A stretch of DNA of 64,000 nt. Origin: Bacteroidia bacterium (GTDB taxonomy: Bacteria > Bacteroidota > Bacteroidia > J057). Positions 38,901-45,800 of this stretch are shown here, piece by piece. The stretch lies in assembly GCA_019695295.1 (NCBI GenBank), contig JAIBAH010000005.1, positions 1 to 64,000 on the forward strand, in the 5' to 3' direction. Both the position numbers and the translations under genes were made by a program. The first letter of the stretch is position 1, and each line of letters starts with the position of its first letter. The notes under the pieces are model-generated. The model was not told where the DNA came from. It saw nothing but the letters and a program-made list of their open reading frames with translations, and ran no database searches.

Positions 38901-40869
38901 GTATGACGCGCTGAACAATCCGGTTGCGGTAGCGCTTACCAACGACGCCGGTTACTATATCTTTACTGATGTTCCTCCGGGTGATTATATTATCGTATTT
39001 TCCAATCTTCCGGCCGGATTCAACTTCTCTCCATCCAATAACCCTGCCGCTACCGAGGCTACTGACAGCGATGCAGATCCGGTTACAGGTCAGACACTGG
39101 TATTTACCTTACCTGCTGCTACCTTCCTTCAGAATGTTGACGCGGGAGTCTTCAATACAAGGGCAACAATCGGAGATTTTGTATGGGAAGATGTAAATAA
39201 TAATGGTATTCAGGATACAGGAGAGAAAGGCGTTTCAGGAATTACCGTTTATTTGCTTAGTGCTGCAGGAGATACTTTAGCTTCGGCAGTAACGAATGGC
39301 GAAGGATTATATCTGTTCCCGAATATCTCCCCTGATCAGTATCAGCTTGCTTTTGGGGACATTCCGGCGAATACGCTATTCACGATTCAGGACGCTACCG
39401 GTAATGCACCCGATGATACTGACAGCGATACAGACCCGGCAAACGGTACAATTCCTGTGTTCAGTGTTTCCGCAGGCGAGTACAACCTGACCTATGACGC
39501 CGGACTTTATGGCGCACCAAGGGCTTCCCTGAATGGTATTGTATGGTATGATAACGGCGACGGTATCAGACAGGACAACGAACTTCCGGTTTCAGGAGTT
39601 ACAGTTACCTTGTTTGATGTAAACACAGGAAATCCGGTTTCTGTAACCGTTACAGGCTCTGATGGGTATTATTTCTTTGAAAACATCCTTCCGGGTACAT
39701 ATGAAGTGGTCTTCTCTGTTTTCCCTGAAGGCCTGGGGTTAACGATTACTGACGCAAACGGAAACGCAAACGACGACAGGGACAGCGATGCTACTGCAGT
39801 CTCTCCTCCAGGTACTTTCCCGCTGATTGCTACCGGCGGAACCGTTACTGTAAATGCAGGCGATAATATTGCCGGTCCGGATGCAGGAATTCTGCCGTCA
39901 GCAGGATTGCAGGGTAAAGCATGGACTGATAATAACAGAGATGGAATCAGACAAATCAATGATCTTGGAATCAGCAGGGTAAAAGTAAAACTGTGTACTT
40001 CCGATGCACCCAATACCGTCATCAGAAGCACTGTTACCGGCGAAGAAGGATTCTATCAGTTCCTGAACCTGACTCCGGGCGTATCTTATATTGTGAAGTT
40101 CGATTCTGTTCCTTCCCGTTCATGGACAGAGCAGTTTGTCGGCTCAGATTCAACCATAGACAGCGATGTATATAACTGGGTAACTGCCCCTGACAGCAAT
40201 GAAAGAGGAAAAACCCCGGTTCTTTCACCCCTGAGGGTAGGAGAGTTGCGTCCAAACATTGATGCAGGCTATCTGCGCCCCGGTGAAGGACTGCCTGTAG
40301 TACTTACTACTTTTGACGGTATCCTCATTGGAAGTGATGTCCTCCTCAACTGGAAAACCGTTACTGAGGTAAACAGCAGTTATTTCGTGATTCAACGTTC
40401 TTTGGATGGATTTGCGAACAAATCAGAAGGAGAAGATATTGGAGTTGTAGAAGCGAAAGGAAACTCGAATGAAACGGAAAACTATAAGTTTAAAGATAAT
40501 AATGTAACTGCACTGAATGTAAACACAATATGGTATCGCTTAAAAATGATTGATATTGATGGTACATTTGAGTACAGCAAAGAAATCGTAGAAGTAAGAA
40601 TGGATGAAGGCATTCAGGATATTTACATGAGTCAGTATCCCAATCCTGCAACTAATCAGATTTCTATTGATTATCAGCTATTCGAAGCTAAATACGGAGA
40701 ATTAAGCATTGTAAATGCCCTTGGTCAGGTTGTATATCAGTCCAACCTCAGTGCAGATGACAATATTCAGTTATTGAGTATTGATGTGAAAGACTGGGCA
40801 AGAGGCGCCTACATGATTCGTATCGCTACCGAGAATAGTGTATTAACCAGAAGATTATTGTTAGAATAG
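35956..40869 (+). CDS. Giant T9SS-secreted adhesin with ten SdrD-B-like repeats
   Basis: About 1637 residues from the ATG at 35956, which gives a normal signal peptide (MTFPKKAFSGKSLLLLGGIF to FGQ); ATGs at 35899 and 35851 and a TTG at 35800 are alternatives. Ten SdrD-B-type modules of about 115-130 residues are seen, each opening with a form of GDFVWNDLNKNGIQEEGEPG, a calcium-type loop, and VTVTLFD. Between modules 1 and 2 is a roughly 190-residue domain (LPKFDASLGELLKTEIEG onward) like the choice-of-anchor E domain. After module 10 come a fibronectin-like segment (LLNWKTVTEVNSSYFVIQRS) and a type A T9SS sorting domain (YPNPATNQISIDYQL, ending RRLLLE). Such proteins are exported through the outer membrane and act as surface or matrix adhesins; the ligand is unknown. 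Confidence 0.9.
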   Translation: MTFPKKAFSGKSLLLLGGIFISFLSFGQVNVGNYVFADVNSNGLQDDGAANGINNVTVQLWSAGPDGTINGGDDIFISSEVTANDVSGDPGYFNFTAVSDGNYYLKFPLQVKNFFLTRQSAGDKNLDSDVNRFSGESILFTISGLDKTDLDAGYSTSFPVCPSVCEKQFISQHIVSKPEVIFDIENDTFRLPKFDASLGELLKTEIEGKADIRMVYQFENRGSTPRSIFLAYFDTTTTTGPGLGSGLRFTAQDTVVNTTLPPTDGVNFSGPDFISDSLFIGSFAKDTSLTNPVDLAGFTGNDSLTYLFNAKSSTISTSSGTLYRLILTYAKVEVTVRYTYCRKVCGSIGNFVWNDLNKDGIQDPREPGIANVTVTLFDSNGNIAGVTQTDAFGFYTFNNVLPGDYSVSFSLPADYTFTSALAGGNTNTDSDPDPFTGRTAVFTLLDQENKTDIDAGMYFQEKNTASLGNRVWFDRDDNGIQDAGEVGVANVTVTLYDGTGTVPAGTAITNTDGEYYFRNLAPGTYRVGITQPQGYTLAQYNQGGDDASDSDINPATGLTDLITLASGQMDYTWDAGIILSSANTASVGDFVWNDLNKNGIQEEGEPGVPGITVTLFDTTNTVVATTITDAFGKYIFNNVAIDISPVFYRSNYYIVFTIPSNYSTTIQNTGDDNTDSDINPSGTTAKFILNPGDDIVNIDAGIYRNDLVNATASIGDFVWLDENKNGIQDADEKGVAGITVTLLDNLGNIVAFTVTDANGAYIFTDLPAGDYRVVFSNLPFGTEFTPPGQGTTLTDSDPNPLTGATGLISLADGEANTSVDAGIISGVSDNGNASLGDYVWYDLNFNGSQDPNEPGVQGVTVTLTNIASTLTLVTKTDGEGRYLFNGLNPDQYILTFSGIPAGYNVTTLNADSNDEKDSDADPLTLQTVTITLGDGQNDLSWDMGIFNPVPSSSIGDFVWLDVNQNGIQEPGENGVPGVTVTLYDALNNPVAVALTNDAGYYIFTDVPPGDYIIVFSNLPAGFNFSPSNNPAATEATDSDADPVTGQTLVFTLPAATFLQNVDAGVFNTRATIGDFVWEDVNNNGIQDTGEKGVSGITVYLLSAAGDTLASAVTNGEGLYLFPNISPDQYQLAFGDIPANTLFTIQDATGNAPDDTDSDTDPANGTIPVFSVSAGEYNLTYDAGLYGAPRASLNGIVWYDNGDGIRQDNELPVSGVTVTLFDVNTGNPVSVTVTGSDGYYFFENILPGTYEVVFSVFPEGLGLTITDANGNANDDRDSDATAVSPPGTFPLIATGGTVTVNAGDNIAGPDAGILPSAGLQGKAWTDNNRDGIRQINDLGISRVKVKLCTSDAPNTVIRSTVTGEEGFYQFLNLTPGVSYIVKFDSVPSRSWTEQFVGSDSTIDSDVYNWVTAPDSNERGKTPVLSPLRVGELRPNIDAGYLRPGEGLPVVLTTFDGILIGSDVLLNWKTVTEVNSSYFVIQRSLDGFANKSEGEDIGVVEAKGNSNETENYKFKDNNVTALNVNTIWYRLKMIDIDGTFEYSKEIVEVRMDEGIQDIYMSQYPNPATNQISIDYQLFEAKYGELSIVNALGQVVYQSNLSADDNIQLLSIDVKDWARGAYMIRIATENSVLTRRLLLE

Positions 40870-40887
40870 TCTTACTTCCCTCAACCC

Positions 40888-40928
40888 GACCCACTATGGA
40901 TGTGAATTCATTGTGGGTCTTTTTTTTA
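40888..40928 (+). terminator. Intrinsic terminator after the adhesin gene
   Basis: GACCCAC pairs with GTGGGTC over an 18-nt loop and is followed by eight T. It begins 19 bp beyond the stop. Confidence 0.85.
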
Positions 40929-40933
40929 TAAAA

Positions 40934-40960
40934 AAGCCGTTCCGAGGATTGGAAACCACA
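40934..40960 (+). repeat. Palindromic repeat, copy A (short, degenerate)
   Basis: AAGCCGTTCCGAGGATTGG with AAACCACA following is a shortened copy of the repeat found complete at 40982-41034 and 42723-42774. It lacks the CTCG-AAGGCT right arm. Confidence 0.6.
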
Positions 40961-40981
40961 GGGGGGTAAAGCCGTTTTGCT

Positions 40982-41034
40982 AAAGCCGTTTCGAGGGCTG
41001 GAAACCACTCGCAAGGCTGGGCTTAGCCGCTTCG
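40982..41034 (+). repeat. Palindromic repeat, copy B (left of the SUMF1-fold gene)
   Basis: The unit AGCC-GTTT-CGAG-GGC-TGG-AAA-CCA-CTCG-CAA-GGCT can fold on itself (AGCC/GGCT, CGAG/CTCG, TGG/CCA). It is nearly identical, over about 50 bp and in the same orientation, to copy C on the other side of the SUMF1-fold gene. It resembles REP-like elements in size and symmetry; no transposase is nearby. Confidence 0.75.
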
Positions 41035-41054
41035 TTTATCCTTTGTGGTGACCG

Positions 41055-41087
41055 CCTGCCGGTTGTTAGGACACAAACGGCGGCAGG
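41055..41087. repeat. Inverted repeat CCTGCCG/CGGCAGG
   Basis: Seven-base perfect arms (41055-41061 and 41081-41087) enclose a 19-nt loop that contains GGACACAAAC, the reverse complement of GTTTGTGTCC in the right-hand repeat block (42786-42795). Confidence 0.6.
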
Positions 41088-41109
41088 AGAATGACTGTTT
41101 TTTTACTTT

Positions 41110-41171
41110 CCGCCTACGTATGAGAGGACACCATAGCCGCCAATGGTGTCCTCTCATACGTATCATGGCGG
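41110..41171. repeat. Long perfect palindrome upstream of the SUMF1-fold gene
   Basis: Arms of 20 perfectly matched bases (41115-41134 and 41143-41162, starting TACGTATGAGAGG) flank an 8-nt loop. An outer CCGCC/GGCGG pair (41110-41114, 41167-41171) extends the stem past a 4-nt bulge, and a run of T follows (TGCTTTTTT). It could act as a terminator or a cruciform-forming element. No other structure in the window has comparable perfect arms. Confidence 0.85.
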
Positions 41172-41244
41172 TGCTTTTTTCCTGCAAGGCCTCACGTTTC
41201 CGTTAAAAAATTGCCTGATTACCCCCTTATTAAAAAAATCTCCT

Positions 41245-41252
41245 TATTTTTG
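41245..41252 (+). promoter_or_regulatory. Possible -7 box of the SUMF1-fold gene
   Basis: TATTTTTG matches TAnnTTTG and lies 37 bp before the ATG at 41290. The upstream box is not clear. Confidence 0.4.
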
Positions 41253-41289
41253 TCATCCATACAAATACCATCAAACCAACACAGAAAAA

Positions 41290-42459
41290 ATGAAACCAAT
41301 TCTACTTTTCTTCTTCCTGACCTGTCTGTTTTGTATTGAAATAAAAGCGCAGGGGTATTGCTGCAATGATTACAAATCAGATATTGAGGGGTTATACAAT
41401 GATTGTGAGTACTCGCTTGCCTTGACAAAATTAAACAATATGCTAAAATATTGCGACCAATGCCAAGGCATCGCCAACAGCTGGCGCAGCAGAATACAGC
41501 AATGCCTGAACGATGCCAATGCTTCAGGCTGCCCTTGCCGGAGCAGTGGGAGTACCGATACCGACGGAGACGGAATCCTGGATATAGATGACCAGTGTGA
41601 TACACAACAGGGACCCGCCTCCAATTACGGATGCCCCGTAGTGGAGGTGGAGCAGGACTTCTGTCCGATGGTCTATGTACAGGGGGGTACTTTTACGATG
41701 GGTGACCTTTTTGGGGATGGTGAAGCCGATGAACAACCCACACATTCTGTCACTTTATCGGCTTTTTATATGGGTAAATATGAAGTCACGGTGTCGGAAT
41801 TTGAGGTATTTGTAAATGAAACAGGGTACAAAACCGATGCGGAGAAAGAGGGCTGGAGTTATTATTGGGATGGAGATTCGTGGAAAAAAAAGAACGGGGT
41901 TTACTGGAAACACGACGAAGAGGGCAATTTACGGGAAAGAAGCAAATACAACTATCCTGTGATACATGTTTCCTGGAATGATGCCGAAGCTTTCTGCGAA
42001 TGGATGAGCCGTAAATACGGAAAGACCTACAGCCTTCCTACCGAGGCGCAATGGGAATATGCAGCGAGAAGTGGGGGTAAAAAAAATAAATACGCATGGG
42101 GAAACGGGCTTACGGCAACAAACGGAGCAAATGTAGCAACCAAGAATCACTATAACTGAGAGATATTTGAAGGGAGAGATTCCTACAAATACGCTTGCCC
42201 GGTATCACAATCCGGAGTGAATGATATTGGCTTATACGGGATGACGGGTAACGTTTGGGAGTGGTGCAGTGATTGGTACGGAACCTACAGCAGTGGCTCT
42301 CAAACGAATCCTACGGGGATCTCAAACGGATCGCTTCGGGTGTATCGGGGCGGCGGTTGGCGCGGCGACGCAGGGTATTGCCGCGCCTCCTACCGCAACT
42401 ACAACTCCCCGTCCTACCGCAACTACCACCTCGGCTTCCGCCTCTCCAGGACAGAGTAA
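41290..42459 (+). pseudogene. Secreted SUMF1/FGE-fold protein gene interrupted by an in-frame TGA
   Basis: A continuous frame of 389 codons from ATG 41290 to TAA 42457-42459, broken only by TGA at 42157-42159 (codon 290). The first part has a signal peptide (MKPILLFFFLTCLFCIEIKAQ), a Cys-rich segment, a thrombospondin-type-3 calcium loop (DTDGDGILDIDDQC) and the SUMF1 domain from MVYVQGGTFTMGD through LPTEAQWEYAARSGG. After the TGA, the same frame continues the domain without loss (GLYGMTGNVWEWCSDWYG to GFRLSRTE). TGG (Trp) to TGA is the simplest origin, giving a pseudogene, a phase-variable or read-through gene, or a sequence error. TGA is a normal stop elsewhere in this window. The C-terminal end looks like a DGR variable region. 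Annotators may record two CDS: 41290-42159 and 42217-42459. Confidence 0.8.
42346..42447 (+). other. Candidate DGR variable region at the 3' end of the SUMF1-fold gene
   Basis: By my count 71 of 102 bases are G or C, against a visibly AT-rich background. It encodes RGGGWRGDAGYCRASYRN and continues to GFRLS. At the positions where DGR targets of this fold vary, the codons are cgc ggc gac, tat, tcc tac, aac tac aac tcc, tcc tac, aac tac cac ctc: all NNC except one NNT, as expected from AAY codons in a template repeat mutated at their adenines. SUMF1/C-type-lectin folds are the standard DGR target scaffold. No template repeat or reverse transcriptase is in the window, so this is an inference. 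Confidence 0.5.
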
Positions 42460-42491
42460 GTTTTTAGATTTTTTACCTTTTATCTTTGCAA

Positions 42492-42577
42492 GAAATGACA
42501 TCTTATAATAAAAAAGATGTCATTTCCTTCTTACCTTTTGCAAGAAATGACATCTTCTAATAAAAAGATGTCATTTC
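42492..42577. repeat. Two tandem copies of a 13-bp-stem hairpin after the variable region
   Basis: GAAATGACATCTT pairs with AAGATGTCATTTC in both copies (42492-42526 and 42544-42577). Each is preceded by TTTGCAA or TTTTGCAA and by TTACCTTT, so the unit is a direct duplication of roughly 50 bp. Neither copy is followed by a good T tract. The first begins 33 bp after the SUMF1-fold stop codon. Confidence 0.8.
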
Positions 42578-42595
42578 ATTTCCATAAGAGAAAAA

Positions 42596-42689
42596 CGGAT
42601 ATATCCGTAGGAAGAAACCGAAGGTATATCAAAATTTCCGGATATACGGTTAGATATATCTGAAAACACGCATAAATTTTCAGATATAT
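42596..42689. repeat. Cluster of small palindromes (CGGATATATCCG and others)
   Basis: CGGATATATCCG (42596-42607) is a perfect 12-bp palindrome; a related CCGGATATACGG follows at about 42638-42649. ATATATCTGAAAA (42654-42666) and TTTTCAGATATAT (42677-42689) are perfect 13-base arms with a 10-nt loop. No gene is present in this stretch. Confidence 0.65.
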
Positions 42690-42722
42690 GCAAAAAACTT
42701 CCGCCTGCGTTTTTAAGGGTGG

Positions 42723-42774
42723 GAGCCGTTTCGAGGGTTGGAAACCACTCGAAAGGCTGGGCTTTCGCCACTTC
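42723..42774 (+). repeat. Palindromic repeat, copy C (right of the SUMF1-fold gene)
   Basis: Same orientation and near-identical to copy B: GAGCCGTTTCGAGGGTTGG, AAACCACTCG, AAAGGCTGGGCTTTCGCC. It is followed by CCGCCTACGTTTGTG and CACAAACGTATCAAAGACGG, which mirrors the layout CCGCCTACGTATGAG...CATACGTATCATGGCGG beside copy B, so a composite element of about 100 bp or more seems to occur on both sides of the gene. Confidence 0.75.
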
Positions 42775-42818
42775 ATTCCGCCTACGTTTGTGTCCCACAA
42801 ACGTATCAAAGACGGAAT
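42775..42818. repeat. Nested inverted repeat in the right-hand block
   Basis: ATTCCG (42775-42780) pairs with CGGAAT (42813-42818), enclosing TACGTTTGTG (42783-42792) paired with CACAAACGTA (42796-42805). GCCACTT/AAGTGGC (42767-42773, 42829-42835) can extend it outward into the neighbouring terminator. Confidence 0.65.
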
Positions 42819-42819
42819 A

Positions 42820-42861
42820 CAAAAAAGAAAGTGGCTATTCTGAGCAGAATATACCACTTTC
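42820..42861 (-). terminator. Intrinsic terminator of the first giant paralogue
   Basis: On the reverse strand GAAAGTGG pairs with CCACTTTC, with an inner ATTCTG/CAGAAT stem, followed by six T. It lies 28 bp past the stop codon at 42889. Confidence 0.85.
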
Positions 42862-42888
42862 CCGAATAACTTACTTCCCTGTATTAGA

Positions 42889-45800
42889 TTATTCTGTTTT
42901 AATAAATTTCTGATTTGTTCTTTTACCGTCTTGTGAGATTACCGTAAGGACGTAAGTCCCGGAGGGTAATGATGCAATATCAATGGATAGTTTCCGGTTA
43001 TATAAATCTGAGGGGGTTACCGGAAAACTTCTTCCCATATTATCTGAAATGAATAATGTAAGGTCATTTACGGAGACGTTATTATTTTCGAGTTCCAGAT
43101 TCAGTTGCGTGCTTGCCGGATTTGGATACAGATAATAGCCGATGTTTAGATTGTCAGGTGCGATTTTCACTTCAATGAAGGGGGTGAAAAATTCTGCTCC
43201 GTCGGTATCAATCTCCCGGATTCTGTAATAAATCGTTTGCTCTCCGGTTACAGGTCTCAGATTATCATCCTGATACTGGTAACGGGTTTCGCCTTCATTG
43301 CCCAAAGCGTTAACCTGCGCAATTCTTTGAAAACCGGTTTCGTCAGGATAACGTCTCTGAATTTCATAAGAAGCAGTTTTTTGCTCATTTTGAGTAACCC
43401 AGTCCAGCTCCACAAAATAGGACTCTTCTTTACGCAGAGAAGCAGTCAGCGCAAGTTCATCTGCCGGAAGAATACAGTTTTCTACATTGATTTCGACATT
43501 ATCAGTACCGGAACACACTCCATTTGAAACTGTTACGGTATAAACAATACTGCCATTCGGAGTAGAGACGGGATTGGCAATTGTCGGGTCGTTCAAATCA
43601 GTAGCCGGGCTCCACGCATAAGTTAAAGCAGAACTGAGCGTACAGCATGTAAATCTTATATTCGGGCGGATATTGGTTGCAGTTCCGGTGCTCATAGTAC
43701 ATCCCGTAACGCCGTCATTTGCAGCGTAATAGGTTGAGAGAAAAGTCGTATTGGAAGCATACAGAAAATCGTCGTCAGAATAAGCTGTATTATTATAGCA
43801 AATCTGAACAATCAGATTACTTGTACCATCCCATCCGTATCCGGTTGAGAAGGGGAAAGTTTTCCACCCTGTTGTGCCGCCCATAGTATAGTTACCGGAA
43901 TACACCGTAGTCAAACCGGATTGAAAACCGCTCAAAGAAGTGAGGTTTGTACATCCTATACTGATAGTAAGCCCGGAATAAGGAATTGTACTATTGGCAG
44001 CCTGCACCAGTAAAGCGATAGCGGTAAGTTTACCTCCGGTTAACCCCAAAGCGGTCAACTCCCCTGCCCTGAACAACATCTGAGTTCTTCCATCCTCATA
44101 TAATCCTGAAAACGGATATCCTGCCGAGGAGGTAGCACTGCCTAATGTATAATCTACGGCGGAAGACCCACAGGCGGTAGAATTGGCGCCACAGGCCGGA
44201 GGGGTAGTTACAGGAGTGATAAAAGTACTTACATTCAGGTTGATGGTCATTCCTGATCCGTTACAAGCACCGGTAGAATCCGGGGATGCATTCACAAGAT
44301 TGGAGGTTCTTAGTTCCACAGTATCTCTCAGCAGGCACCCTCCACCGGCTACTTCAACGAAATACATTCTGTTGGAAGCACCTGCGGTTGCAACCGGGTT
44401 AGGGATATTCGATGCACTCAGCCCTAACGCCGGTGTCCAGGTATAAGTGACCGGAGGTAAATTAGTACAATGATTGATTCGGATATTGGCTCTCGAAGCA
44501 GAGGCAGTTCCTGAAGTAAGGCTACACCCTACAACATTATCCTGATACCTGAAATAGGCCCGGTTGGAAGGAGTTGTGGTATAAGCCACAAAGTCATAAT
44601 TGGAATAGGTAGAATTATCGTAGCAAATTTCCACTACAAGACTGCTCGTACCGTCCCACTGATAGGGAGTGGGCAGGGTAAAAGTATTCCAGCCAACCAC
44701 AGTACTCATGGAGGGAACAGAATAGACAGAAGTCATCCCTGCTACATAGCCTGTTAAAGCAGTAGCAGCTGTACACCCTAATTTTATCGTAAAACCACTG
44801 TAAGGAAGCGTACTACCTTTAGTAATAACGTTAAATCCAATCTGATTAATATTGCCTGCGGTAATGCCTGCTGCGGCTAATTCGGCAGCCGTATATAACA
44901 GTTGTGTTCTGCCGTCGTGCCAGTACCCCGAAAAAGGATAAGCTACGGTCGAAGCACCTGTGCCGATTGTATAATTTGAAGCAGCCCCTGCACAGGTGGT
45001 ACTACTTAATCCACAACCCGTACCGGAAGCAGCAAAAGGCATTACGGCATTGGCAGCAAGCTGTACTGTCTGACCCGGGCAAATATTGGATAATGGAGGA
45101 GTGGCATTGATTGTTCCTCCCGGATAAACGGTAAAATCATCCGTTGAATTACATCCTCCGTAGGAGTAGTTGACGGAATAAGTTTGTGGCAGACTTACAG
45201 GAGTTGCAGTAGGAGAAGCGATATTCGTCGCACTCAATCCCTGACCACTCCAGGTATAGGTTCCTGATGCATTTCCGAATATGCTGGCATTCAGCTGAAG
45301 TTGTTCTCCTGCGCAAACAGAGTCTCTGGGGGCGGTAATCTTCACTCCGGTTATGTAGATGACAATATTTGCAGTGGCAACACTGGGAATAGGGCAAAAA
45401 TGGTCGCTTGCCAGTATATAAAACGAGTTATATCCTACGGAAGAAGCAGGGGGCGTCCAGGTAAAGGACAAGGTTTTGGGATTTGTCCCTGAATAGGTTA
45501 TTGCTGCCCCTCCGTCAAGTATTACGGAAGCATTATCTGAGACTACGGGCACCCCTCCTGTAATGTCATTAACCTGAATATCAAAACTGATTGGCACCCC
45601 TGAGCATGCCGTCATAACATAAGATTGCCCCGGATTCATGGTGGCTCCTGTCAAGTTGTTGATTGGGCCAATAGCTACTCCCCCGTTTAAACCATTAATC
45701 ACAATAATCTGAATGTCCCGTAAAACAGAACCAATCAGTACCCCATTTCTGAATTCCTCAACCAAAACTGCAGTTACACTATTTTGAACCAAAATGGGCG

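Noticed and set aside
42157-42159. TGA read as selenocysteine or as tryptophan through an altered genetic code
   Set aside because: tilS, the membrane protein at 19043 and the ABC binding-protein gene all end in TGA, so the code is standard. The site fits Trp rather than Cys/Sec, and no SECIS-like hairpin directly follows.
40934-42774. Integron attC sites around the SUMF1-fold gene
   Set aside because: The repeats are palindromic and bracket one gene, but I could not find paired RYYYAAC and GTTRRRY core sites at the right places, and no integrase is present.
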